A DNA stretch of 7,476 nt from Planctomycetota bacterium (GCA_016793305.1 JAEUHU010000076.1:1-7476), one strand, 5' to 3'; numbered from the stretch's first letter, positions 1-6,357 are shown. Notes: generated from the sequence alone by a model not told the origin. Program-made: numbers and translations.

Positions 1-1008
1 GCACCCCTGATCGGCTCGGGCCTCTCCGGCCTGCAGCAGGCCCTGCCCGAGGCCAAGGCGCTGCTGGCGCGCCGCCTCGTCGCCGCGGGGCGCACGCCGA
101 CGCTGCAGGACTTCGACGAGCACGGGCTGCGGCTCGCCACCGACGAGAAGGGGTTCCTGCAGCAGTGGCTCGACGCGGGGCTGGTGACGCGGCTCGCCGC
201 GGAGACCCGCGCCAAGGACGGCACCGTCAAGCTGCTGCTCGAGCTGCGCGACGGCAAGAAGGTCGAGACGGTGGCGATGCCGGTCGGCGCCTGCTGCGTG
301 TCGACGCAGGTCGGATGCGCGGTCGGCTGCCGGTTCTGCGCGTCGGGTCTGTTCGGCGTCGAGCGCCACCTGTCGACCGACGAGATCGTCGAGCAGATCG
401 TGCACGCGCGGCGCGTGATGCGCATCGACCGGATCGTGTTCATGGGCATGGGCGAGCCGTCGCACAACCTCGACAACGTGATGGCCGCCGTGGCGCGGAT
501 CCGCGACGAGGTGCTGATCTCGCCGAAGAAGCAGACGTTCTCGACGGTCGGCGGCGTGAAGCCGCTCGAACGCATGCGCCAGTTCGCGGTCAAGCCGTGC
601 CTCGCGTGGTCGCTGCACAGCGCCAACGAACAGAAGCGCCGCGAACTGCTGCCGCGCGCGCACAAGGACCCGCTGCCCGAGATCGCCGCGGCCGCCGACG
701 CCTACGCGCGCGAGGTCGGCACGCCGGTGCAGATCGAGTGGACGATGCTGGAAGGCGTCAACGACGGGGACCAGGACGTCGACGAACTGTGCACGCTGCT
801 GCAGGGCGTGCGTGGCTACGTGAACTTCATCGTCTACAACCCGGTCGACGGGCTGCCGTTCAAGGCGCCGAGCCGCGAACGCATCATCGCGATGGTGCGC
901 GCCGTGAAGAGCCGCGGCATCCTGGCGACGATCCGCGATTCGAGCGGGCCCGACGCCGAGGCCGCCTGCGGCCAGCTGCGACTGCGCGACCGCGTCCAGG
1001 CGAGCTGA
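1..1008 (+). CDS. rlmN: RlmN/Cfr-family radical SAM rRNA methyltransferase (5' truncated)
   Basis: The frame is open from base 1, so the start lies outside the window; 335 residues are visible. The family uses a [4Fe-4S] cluster and two SAM molecules to methylate adenine 2503 of 23S rRNA (and, for RlmN, tRNA A37). Numbering from the window edge, the cluster motif CxxxCxxC is at Cys106, Cys110 and Cys113. The conserved upstream Cys of the CVSTQVGC block is Cys99, and MGMGEP is at 148-153. The methyl-carrying C-terminal Cys is Cys323 in AACGQL. Both substrate cysteines needed for the methyl-Cys mechanism are therefore present. Compared with textbook RlmN it is divergent: CASG for CATG, SLHS (204-207) for SLHA, and RDSSGPDAEAACGQL where RlmN has an Arg-Gly before the acidic residues. 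It may be a second RlmN-like paralog rather than the housekeeping copy. The protein ends 12 residues after Cys323. The family call is firm; the exact methylation position is inferred. Confidence 0.9.
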   Translation, partial: APLIGSGLSGLQQALPEAKALLARRLVAAGRTPTLQDFDEHGLRLATDEKGFLQQWLDAGLVTRLAAETRAKDGTVKLLLELRDGKKVETVAMPVGACCVSTQVGCAVGCRFCASGLFGVERHLSTDEIVEQIVHARRVMRIDRIVFMGMGEPSHNLDNVMAAVARIRDEVLISPKKQTFSTVGGVKPLERMRQFAVKPCLAWSLHSANEQKRRELLPRAHKDPLPEIAAAADAYAREVGTPVQIEWTMLEGVNDGDQDVDELCTLLQGVRGYVNFIVYNPVDGLPFKAPSRERIIAMVRAVKSRGILATIRDSSGPDAEAACGQLRLRDRVQAS

Positions 1009-1038
1009 GAACGGGTCCCCTGCGCGACCGGGCGATCC

Positions 1039-1638
1039 TCAGCCGCCGAAGCCGTCCTCGAGCAGGATCGCCAGCCGGGCCTTCGCCCGGTGGAGCAGCG
1101 AACGCACCGCTTCCTCGGTCTTGCCCATCTGGACGGCGATCTCGGCTCGCGACAGCCCGGCCAGGTGGGCGAGCGTCACGACCTCGCGCTGTTCGGGCTG
1201 CAACTGGTCGATCGCCGCTTCGAGGCGCGCGATCTCCTCGGCGCGCAGGGCGCGGCCGGACGGGCTCGAGACCTGGGCGTAGGCGGCGCCGAGTTCGGCC
1301 AGCGCCGACTCACCCAGTCCCCCGACCTCGCGGCGCGCGTCGCGCTTCTCGCGGCCGAGGTCGCGCGCCCGGTTGCTGATCTTGCGGCGGGCGGTCGTGT
1401 AGAGCCACGCCAGGAACTGCTGCTCGCCGGGGAACTGGAAGCGTTCCTGGTGGGTGAGCAGTTCGCGGCAGACCGACTGCACCAGGTCCGACGACGATTC
1501 GTGGGCGCGCAGCTGGGGCCCCATGTGGGCACGCACGTAGGCGCGCACGGCGGGAAGGTGGCGCGCCAGCAGGGTGGCGAGGGCTTGTTCGTCGCCCGAA
1601 GCGGCGCGTTGGGCCAGGACGAGGGTGTCGTCGATCAC
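1039..1638 (-). CDS. ECF-type RNA polymerase sigma factor, planctomycete-like subfamily
   Basis: This is a sigma-70 family factor of 199 residues that would direct RNA polymerase to a specific promoter set. Region 2 spans about residues 5-95, including ESSSDLVQSVCRELL (47-61) and FLAWLYTTARRKISNRARD (75-93), the -10 recognition helix area. A charged linker follows. Region 4 spans about 135-193, with LQPEQREVVTLAHLAGLS and a helix-turn-helix around 163-188 (SRAEIAVQMGKTEEAVRSLLHRAK) for -35 recognition. I chose the GTG at 1638 because homologs of this type begin a few residues before the acidic/LV-rich first helix. An in-frame GTG at 1662 would add eight residues, and neither has a convincing ribosome binding site. 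The open frame continues much further upstream, antisense to the hydrolase, but that extension is spurious. It converges on the methyltransferase gene with a 30-base gap and diverges from the hydrolase. No anti-sigma factor or kinase gene is adjacent. Confidence 0.9.
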   Translation of the reverse strand: MIDDTLVLAQRAASGDEQALATLLARHLPAVRAYVRAHMGPQLRAHESSSDLVQSVCRELLTHQERFQFPGEQQFLAWLYTTARRKISNRARDLGREKRDARREVGGLGESALAELGAAYAQVSSPSGRALRAEEIARLEAAIDQLQPEQREVVTLAHLAGLSRAEIAVQMGKTEEAVRSLLHRAKARLAILLEDGFGG

Positions 1639-1803
1639 GGCGGTTCGGGGGAAGCGTAGCACCCGTTCCGAGCAGGTTCTTTCTCGGGGTAGGCCCTGGG
1701 TTTTCCGCCGCGGCGCGTCACGGCGGCGAACGGGCGGGGATCCGTCCAGGGCAACGAGGCGGCCGCCGCGTGCGGACCGCGAATCCAACCCCCGGAATTC
1801 ACC
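1639..1803. promoter_or_regulatory. Divergent intergenic region between sigma factor and secreted hydrolase
   Basis: These 165 bases separate the GTG of the sigma factor from the ATG of the hydrolase, so both 5' control regions must lie here or inside the neighbouring genes. One inverted repeat is visible: CCGCCG at 1705-1710 and CGGCGG at 1721-1726, with a 10-base loop. It is flanked by TTTT at 1701-1704. I could not identify a -35/-10 pair on either strand with confidence. The only Shine-Dalgarno-like element for the hydrolase is a weak GGA at 1794-1796, seven bases before the ATG. The divergent arrangement is what one would expect if the sigma factor controls the hydrolase, but the sequence alone does not show it. 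Confidence 0.45.
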
Positions 1804-3927
1804 ATGAGAACGCTTCTGCTCACCTCTCTCGCCGCCACCGCGGCCCTCCTCCCGGCCCAGGACGACCGGGATCGCCAGACTCCGACGGGCACCTTCTGGG
1901 CGCCCGGCCAGTCGGCCGCAGACGTCACGGCGCTGATCAACGACGGCTGGCGTCTGACCGACCTCGAGATCGAGTCGACGTCGCCGTGGACGTTCACGGT
2001 CGCGGCGGTGCCGAACAGCGGCGCCTACGCCAAGGCCTGGTGGTACACGTACGGCGTCACCTACACGCAGCTGGTCAACACGATCAACGCCAACAACGCG
2101 CGGCTGGTCGACGTCGAGACCTACGACGACAACGGCACGACTCGCTACGCCGCGATCATGATCAGCAACACCGGCGCCGATGCGAAGGCATGGTGGTGGT
2201 ACACGAACCAGACCAGCGCGCAGGTGACGACGAACGTCAACAACAACAACGCGCGCCTCACCAGCCTCGACCGCTACACGACGGGTGCCGGCGACCGCTT
2301 CACGACGGTGATGATCAGCAACACCGGCGCCGACGCGCGCAGCTGGTCGTACTACTACGGTCTCTCCGCCGCGACCCTCGCCAGCACCGTCAACTCGACC
2401 GGCTTCCGCATCTACGGCCTCGAGCGCAACGGCAGCGACAGCTACGACGTGATCCTGATGCAGAACACCGGCTTCGGCTGGTGGTGGGCCCACGACCTGA
2501 CCTCGTCGGCGCTGACCGAGATGCTGCAGCAGAACATCGGCAGGATCATCGACGTCGAGCGCCACTTCACCTTGGCCGGCTCTCGCTTCAACGTCGTGAT
2601 GGTCGACAACGCCAACACGCTGGAGAAGGCGGTCCGCCAGGAGTTCTATGGTGCTGCCAACGGCGCGCTCGGCGACTACGGCTTCTTCCTGAAGGAGATC
2701 AACGGACCCATCCTGGCCTCGATGCGGCCCGACACGGTGTTCGAGCCCGCCAGCACGATGAAGACGCTCTACCACGTGCACGCGATGCGGCGCGTGCTGA
2801 ACGGCACGGTGTCCCTGTCGACGCTGATCAACAAGCCTTCGTCGTGCGGCGTGCCCGGCTCCAACCAGACGCTGTCGACGCTGTTGCGCACGATGATGGA
2901 GAACTCCGACAACATGTCGACGCTGGCGGTGTCCAACCACTTCGGCCTGACCAGCATCGACGCCACCGCGACCGTGCTCGGCATGCCCAGCACCGACATC
3001 AACTTCACGATCGGCTGTGAAGGTCCGGACAACGAGAACCAGATGACGCTGCGCGACCTGGCCCAGCTCCACGAGCAGGTCGCCAACGGCTACCTCGGCA
3101 GCCAGCGCGACACCTTCTACGACCTGATGGCGGAGAGCCTGTCGTTCCCGTCGTGGGGCACCGAGGACCTCGGCGACCGCATCGACGCCCACGCGGTCAC
3201 GCTCGGCCTGCCGACGACCGTGCGCGACGCCTTCAAGAGCGCGCTGCAGATCGCCTACAAGCCGGGCGGCATCGCCTGGAACACCGGCACCCAGCACTAC
3301 TACTTCGCCGAAGGTGGTTGGATGCGCGTGCCGTTCAAGAACGCGTCGGGCGTGCTGCAGCCGCGTGAGTACACGTTCGGCGTGTTCAACTACGACTTCG
3401 CCGTCCAGGAGGTCTCGGGCCGCAACGCGATGTGCGACGCGGAGCTCGAACTGGTCTGGGATCGCATCGAGGCCGCGATGGCCACCTGGGACAACTTCGT
3501 CCCTGGCTCGCTCGTGAGCCTGCTCGGTGCGGGTTGTGCGGGCAGCAACGGCACGCCGGTGCACACCGCGACCGGCACGCCGACGATCGGTTCGACCGCC
3601 ACCTACCGCCTCGTCAACGCCCCGGCCTCGGCGCTGTGCGTGATCGGCTTCGGCTTCGACAACGTCGACTGGGAGGGCAACCCGCTGCCCTACAACCTGG
3701 CTCCCGAGGGGGCGCCCGGCTGCGTCCTGCGCATCGACCCGAGCGTCACGGCCAACCTCCCGGCCAACTCCTCTGGCGCCTTGAACGTGCCGTTCACGTT
3801 CCCGAACAGCACGTCCCTGATCGGGCTGCAGCTCTGGTCGCAGTTCCTGGTCGTGGACCCGCCGGTCAACGCCTGGGGCGTGACGATCTCGAACGCGGTC
3901 CGCACGACGATCGGCGGCTGGCTCTGA
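1804..3927 (+). CDS. Secreted Trp-repeat / class-A beta-lactamase-like serine hydrolase, polyglycine-hydrolase-like
   Basis: This is a 707-residue exported protein. Residues 1-19 are a signal peptide (MRTLLLTSLAATAALLPAQ; cleavage probably after Ala18 or Gln19). Residues about 30-277 hold five tandem repeats of 45-51 residues, with Trp blocks at 32, 79-80, 130-132, 181 and 226-228 and a core of the form RL.DLE.Y...RF..VMISNTGADA..WW. This resembles the bacterial tandem repeat domain (BTRD1, PF17660) that precedes the hydrolase domain of polyglycine hydrolases. Residues about 285-560 form a serine hydrolase/beta-lactamase fold, with SxxK at Ser317-Lys320, SDN at 368-370 and KPGG at 486-489. 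E406GPDN410 could be an omega-loop ExxxN. Cys348 and Cys405 could form a disulfide. Residues about 570-707 are a separate module with Cys578, Cys612 and Cys640. The protein is likely a peptidase or esterase acting outside the cytoplasm; the substrate is unknown, and antibiotic hydrolysis should not be assumed. The start is fixed by the signal peptide. It is a single gene, convergent with pta. Confidence 0.88.
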   Translation: MRTLLLTSLAATAALLPAQDDRDRQTPTGTFWAPGQSAADVTALINDGWRLTDLEIESTSPWTFTVAAVPNSGAYAKAWWYTYGVTYTQLVNTINANNARLVDVETYDDNGTTRYAAIMISNTGADAKAWWWYTNQTSAQVTTNVNNNNARLTSLDRYTTGAGDRFTTVMISNTGADARSWSYYYGLSAATLASTVNSTGFRIYGLERNGSDSYDVILMQNTGFGWWWAHDLTSSALTEMLQQNIGRIIDVERHFTLAGSRFNVVMVDNANTLEKAVRQEFYGAANGALGDYGFFLKEINGPILASMRPDTVFEPASTMKTLYHVHAMRRVLNGTVSLSTLINKPSSCGVPGSNQTLSTLLRTMMENSDNMSTLAVSNHFGLTSIDATATVLGMPSTDINFTIGCEGPDNENQMTLRDLAQLHEQVANGYLGSQRDTFYDLMAESLSFPSWGTEDLGDRIDAHAVTLGLPTTVRDAFKSALQIAYKPGGIAWNTGTQHYYFAEGGWMRVPFKNASGVLQPREYTFGVFNYDFAVQEVSGRNAMCDAELELVWDRIEAAMATWDNFVPGSLVSLLGAGCAGSNGTPVHTATGTPTIGSTATYRLVNAPASALCVIGFGFDNVDWEGNPLPYNLAPEGAPGCVLRIDPSVTANLPANSSGALNVPFTFPNSTSLIGLQLWSQFLVVDPPVNAWGVTISNAVRTTIGGWL
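1897..2634 (+). repeat. Five degenerate tandem repeats (45-51 codons each) in the hydrolase gene
   Basis: The repeat units start at Trp codons 32, 79, 130, 181 and 226. Units 2 and 3 are the most alike, and both end in MISNTGADA. At DNA level a 23-base stretch is identical at 2158-2180 and 2311-2333, spaced exactly 153 bases (51 codons) apart. An asparagine-rich segment (NANNARL / NNNNARL) also recurs at the same spacing. Units 1, 4 and 5 are more diverged. The pattern indicates internal duplication of a structural unit, with a more recent duplication or conversion between units 2 and 3. Confidence 0.8.
3532..3924 (+). other. C-terminal Cys-containing module of the secreted hydrolase
   Basis: Residues about 577-707 form a distinct, probably beta-rich module outside the catalytic domain. 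It opens with GAGCAGSNGTP and contains TIGSTATYRL, Cys612 in ALCVIGFG, EGAPGC (Cys640) and a closing GVTISNAVRTTIGG. I recognise similar modules at the C-termini of unrelated exported proteins in deep-branching planctomycetes. That makes it a candidate surface-attachment, sorting or binding module. The role is inference and I know of no assigned function. Three cysteines allow at most one disulfide within the module, leaving one free. Confidence 0.55.
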
Positions 3928-3945
3928 CCGCCCGTTCCGCCGGCG

Positions 3946-4857
3946 TCAGTCGAGCATCGCACTGGCGATGACGGCGACGCCGGCGATGTCTTCGGCCTTG
4001 CAGCCGCGCGACAGATCGAGATACGGCTTCGCGAGGCCCTGCAGCAGCGGGCCGTAGGCGGCGAACCCGCCGAGGCGCTCGGTCAGCTTGTAGGCGATGT
4101 TGCCGGCGTCGAGGTCGGGGAAGACGAAGACGTTGGCACGGCCCTGCAGCGGACTGTCGGCACACTTGCGCGCGGCGACCGACGGCACGTAGGCGGCGTC
4201 GAACTGCAGCTCGCCGTCGCTGGCGAACTGCGGGAACGCCGCCCGGAACTTCGCCGCCGCGCTGCGCACCTTCTCGACCTTGCCGTGCTCGGCGCTGGCG
4301 CGCGTGCTGAACGACAGGAACGCGACCCGCGGCGGCTGCCCGGTGAAGCGCTGGTGGTTCTGCGCGGTCGCCGCGGCGATGTGCACCAGCTGGTCGCTGT
4401 CCGGCTCGGGCACCACGCCGCAGTCGGCGAACGACAGCACTTCGTCGCCGCGCACCATCAGGAACATCGACGACACCAGGGGGATCGCCGCTGCGGTGCC
4501 GAGGCAGAACAGGCCGGCTCGGATCACGTCGGCGGTCGCGTGGCAGGCGCCGGTGACGCCGGCGTCGGCGTGGCCGAGTGCGACGAGTCCGGCACCGAAC
4601 ATCACCGGCTGTGCCGCCAGCGACAGGGCCTCGGCTTCGCCCAGACCCTTGTGCTTGCGGCGTGTGTGCAGCAGCCTCGCCACCTCCGGCAACCTCGGGT
4701 CGATGCGCGGGTCGTCGACCCATACCACGTCGCAGAGGCCATGGGCTTCGAGCAGCCGGCGCGCTTCCTGGGTGCGGGGATCGGCCGTCTCGGGCAGGAC
4801 GATGCGGGCGCGACGTCGGCGGGCCCGTTCGCGGAGGGACTCGAGCACGGAGGACAT
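3946..4857 (-). CDS. pta: Phosphate acetyltransferase (phosphotransacetylase)
   Basis: This 303-residue enzyme interconverts acetyl-CoA plus phosphate with acetyl phosphate plus CoA. It acts in the cytoplasm, normally with acetate kinase, which is not visible here. Family blocks appear in order: ADAGVTGACHATADVIRAG (98-115), SSMFLM (129-134), FADCGVVPEPDSDQL (143-157), RVAFLSFSTRASAEHGKVEKV (177-197), DGELQFDAA (214-222), NVFVFPDLDAGNIAYKL (242-258) and DLSRGCKAEDI (281-291). Ser283, Arg284 and Asp290 match in order and spacing the active-site Ser309, Arg310 and Asp316 of the Methanosarcina thermophila enzyme. The length is near that of the short, single-domain class, slightly under the usual 320-340. 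The ATG at 4857 starts 38 bases after the rpn stop on the same strand; a GGGAAG lies somewhat far upstream. The open frame extends much further upstream, antisense-like, through rpn, and that part is not coding. A phosphate butyryltransferase is less likely given the DGELQFDAA block. Confidence 0.93.
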   Translation of the reverse strand: MSSVLESLRERARRRRARIVLPETADPRTQEARRLLEAHGLCDVVWVDDPRIDPRLPEVARLLHTRRKHKGLGEAEALSLAAQPVMFGAGLVALGHADAGVTGACHATADVIRAGLFCLGTAAAIPLVSSMFLMVRGDEVLSFADCGVVPEPDSDQLVHIAAATAQNHQRFTGQPPRVAFLSFSTRASAEHGKVEKVRSAAAKFRAAFPQFASDGELQFDAAYVPSVAARKCADSPLQGRANVFVFPDLDAGNIAYKLTERLGGFAAYGPLLQGLAKPYLDLSRGCKAEDIAGVAVIASAMLD

Positions 4858-4895
4858 GCCGCGTTCGTAGCGCTTCCCGCCGCTCGCTGCATCCG

Positions 4896-5924
4896 TCAGT
4901 CGGCGAACAGGGCGTCGAGGCTCGCGGCGTCCAGCAGGCGGTCGGTCCAGCGGTCGAGTTCGTCGGTGGTGGCGGTCTGCAGGCGGGCGACGGTCGCTTC
5001 GGCAAGTGGCCCGAAGCGTCGCCGCAGCAGCCGTTCCAGGGTGGCGGCCCGGCCCTGACAGAGCCCTTGGCTGAGGCCCTGACTCAGGCCCTGACTCAGA
5101 CCCTGACTCAGACCCTGACTCAGACCCTGACGGAGACTCTCCTGACGGATTCGTTCGGCGGTGCTCATGATCGGACTCCGGTATTGCGTCAAGTGCTTCT
5201 GGAAGGCCATCTGCAGGGTGTCGAGTCCGACGTCGGTGACCTCGAGAAGATACCAGCCGATGGCGTCGATGGCGTCGTCCGCCAGGGGCGGCCCGGCGGC
5301 CTCTTCGACGGCGCGCAGCAGGTCGCCCCAGCGAGCGATGGCCTTGAGGGCCTCGTCGCCCTGGCAACGCGGCAGGAACTCGAGGCACAGCAAGGCCAGC
5401 TGGGCGAGTGCGGTGAGGCCGCTCCGGCGAAGCTGGGTTTCGCTGCAGCCGCTGAGGTCGTCGACGACGACGTGCAGACGTGGCTGCAGGGCGAGCAGCG
5501 CATCGCGCCATGGAGCTGCCGGTAGCCCGGGGAACGCATCGTCCTGTTCGGGCATGGCTCCTCCGTGTTGCAGGAGGACTGCTGCACACAGCGGCGGCGC
5601 CTCGGAGCGTCGCACGGCGGCGCGCCGCAGGTGCACGAGGTAGCGCAGCAGCTGGCCCTGCACCCCGGGGTCCGGCCACGCCTTGTGCTCGATCACCAGC
5701 CAGAGCTGGTCGGTGCCACCGGTGAGGCGCACCGTGAAGACGAGATCGGCGAAGTGGGAACGCAGCCCCAGCCCGGGCAGGCGTTCGCTGGCCGGAGCCA
5801 GGCTGCTCCAGTCGAGGGCCAGGGCGATCGCTGCAGGCAAGGCGGTGGCCAGCCAGGTCGCGAGGTGCGCTTGGTGTCGGAAGACGAAGTGGAAGAGTCG
5901 GTCGTGCGGAGACGGAGGAGTCAC
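4896..5924 (-). CDS. Rpn-family PD-(D/E)XK nuclease-like protein with DUF4351-type C-terminus
   Basis: This 342-residue protein is of the Rpn/YhgA-like (PDDEXK_2) group, whose studied E. coli members are DNA endonucleases that promote RecA-independent recombination. The N-terminus has the typical PHDRLFHFVFRHQAHLATWL. The nuclease core runs from ADLVF (Asp60) to VIEHKAW (Glu79-His80-Lys81), giving D-x18-E-x-K, followed by Q..LLRYLVHLRR. All catalytic positions seem intact. Residues about 262-290 are a tetrapeptide repeat (seven units, mostly L-S-Q-G). The last 50 or so residues (RRRFGPLAEATVARLQTATTDELDRWTDRLLDA) match the DUF4351 helical tail. I chose the GTG at 5924 because it puts the conserved PHDRLF six residues from the start. 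An in-frame GTG at 6008 would add 28 Pro/Gly/Cys-rich residues with no family resemblance. A small hairpin sits directly upstream of the chosen start. Relatives are often multicopy and horizontally spread. It may share a transcript with pta. Confidence 0.85.
   Translation of the reverse strand: MTPPSPHDRLFHFVFRHQAHLATWLATALPAAIALALDWSSLAPASERLPGLGLRSHFADLVFTVRLTGGTDQLWLVIEHKAWPDPGVQGQLLRYLVHLRRAAVRRSEAPPLCAAVLLQHGGAMPEQDDAFPGLPAAPWRDALLALQPRLHVVVDDLSGCSETQLRRSGLTALAQLALLCLEFLPRCQGDEALKAIARWGDLLRAVEEAAGPPLADDAIDAIGWYLLEVTDVGLDTLQMAFQKHLTQYRSPIMSTAERIRQESLRQGLSQGLSQGLSQGLSQGLSQGLCQGRAATLERLLRRRFGPLAEATVARLQTATTDELDRWTDRLLDAASLDALFAD
5056..5139 (-). repeat. 12-bp tandem repeat, seven units, inside the Rpn-type gene
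   Basis: Seven consecutive 12-base units fill this interval. On the plus strand units 4-6 are identical (TGACTCAGACCC), unit 3 differs by one base, and units 1, 2 and 7 are degenerate. Read on the coding strand they give L-R/S/C-Q-G tetrapeptides. Because 12 is a multiple of three, gain or loss of units keeps the reading frame and only changes the linker between the nuclease core and the C-terminal helical tail. The repeat uses AGT, GGT and CTG codons and is visibly less GC-rich than its surroundings. Confidence 0.93.
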
Positions 5925-6042
5925 ACCTGCATGGCAGGGACCCCCCGAAAAGGGGCACGGAGCAGGCGGAATCCTCGACCATCGCTCCGGCCAGGGCGCC
6001 GAACCCACTGGCTGGCGAACGGTGCCGGCGCGCCAGCGCCCG
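5925..6042 (-). promoter_or_regulatory. Intergenic gap upstream of the Rpn-type gene with two small inverted repeats
   Basis: These 118 bases lie between the small AtuA-type gene and the Rpn-type gene on the same strand. Two short hairpins are visible: CCTGC-ATG-GCAGG at 5926-5938, immediately before the chosen GTG, and CCCC-GAAAA-GGGG at 5943-5955. Neither is followed by a T-run, so they are weak as intrinsic terminators. The first could affect translation initiation of the Rpn-type gene. No clear promoter was identified. Confidence 0.35.
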
Positions 6043-6357
6043 TCAGCGGTCCACTTCGATCTCGAGCAGTCCGAGCCCGTGCGTCTTGCCCTGCGCGTCG
6101 GTCTTCAGGCTCTCGCTGCCGCCGCCGCCGAGCGAGTCGCGCAGCAGGAAGTTCAGCGCCAGCATGTTCGGCGCTTCGTAGCGCGTCACCTCGCCCTTGC
6201 AGATGGCGTGGAAGTGCTGCTTCACGCGCGCGACCGTCAGCTGCTGCTTGATGAGTTCGTAGTCCTTCGCGTTGGTGACGAACACGCCGACGTTGCTGCC
6301 GTCGCCCTTGTCACCACTGCGCGCGAACGCGAACGTTCCGAGTTTGACCTTCGCCAT
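6043..6357 (-). CDS. Small AtuA C-terminal-domain-like protein
   Basis: This 104-residue protein matches the C-terminal portion found fused in longer AtuA (acyclic terpene utilisation) proteins. The marker is the near-N-terminal ARSGDKGDGSNVGVFV block (12-27), followed by a mixed alpha/beta sequence and an LLEIEVD end. No signal peptide or membrane segment is visible, so it should be cytoplasmic. Its biochemical activity is not known. The ATG at 6357 overlaps the stop of the large AtuA gene by one base (TGATG). GGAGG, complementary to 6365-6369, lies seven bases upstream and inside that gene, which supports both the start and translational coupling. The two products very probably act together, as a split version of the fused protein. 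A glycine run (LGGGGSES) sits around residues 76-83. Confidence 0.85.
   Translation of the reverse strand: MAKVKLGTFAFARSGDKGDGSNVGVFVTNAKDYELIKQQLTVARVKQHFHAICKGEVTRYEAPNMLALNFLLRDSLGGGGSESLKTDAQGKTHGLGLLEIEVDR

Noticed and set aside
1009..1038. Possible terminator between the convergent methyltransferase and sigma factor genes
   Set aside because: No stem of useful length and no T-run are visible in the 30-base gap.
165..1379. 404-codon plus-strand frame over the methyltransferase and the sigma factor
   Set aside because: Arg-rich translation out of frame with the radical SAM gene, which has all family motifs in the other frame; it also runs antisense through the sigma factor.
1661..1760. 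GAAC/GGAAC elements that could be ECF -35 boxes on either strand (for example 1728-1731 plus, 1665-1669 minus)
   Set aside because: No partner -10 element at the usual 16-17 base spacing could be found; short GC-rich matches are expected by chance.
2704..3510. Interpretation of the serine hydrolase domain as an antibiotic-resistance beta-lactamase
   Set aside because: The motifs are shared by peptidases and esterases of the same fold. The N-terminal repeat domain and C-terminal module argue for another substrate, and nothing in the context points to resistance.
1639..3564. Very long open frame on the minus strand continuing upstream from the sigma factor across the hydrolase gene
   Set aside because: It is antisense to a gene with clear signal peptide and catalytic motifs, and the translation is Arg/Val/His-rich without family features. 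It is explained by high-GC codon usage leaving few stops.
3928..3945. Possible shared terminator between the convergent hydrolase and pta genes
   Set aside because: The gap is only 18 bases and contains no convincing stem-loop or T-run.
4858..5982. Upstream extension of the pta frame through the Rpn-type gene
   Set aside because: It lies on the same strand but in a different frame from the well-supported Rpn-type gene, and is Arg/Pro/Ser-rich. Pta homologs begin close to the ATG at 4857.
5925..6008. 28-residue N-terminal extension of the Rpn-type protein from the GTG at 6008
   Set aside because: Pro/Gly/Cys-rich with no resemblance to the family, whose members start a few residues before the PHDRLF-like block.
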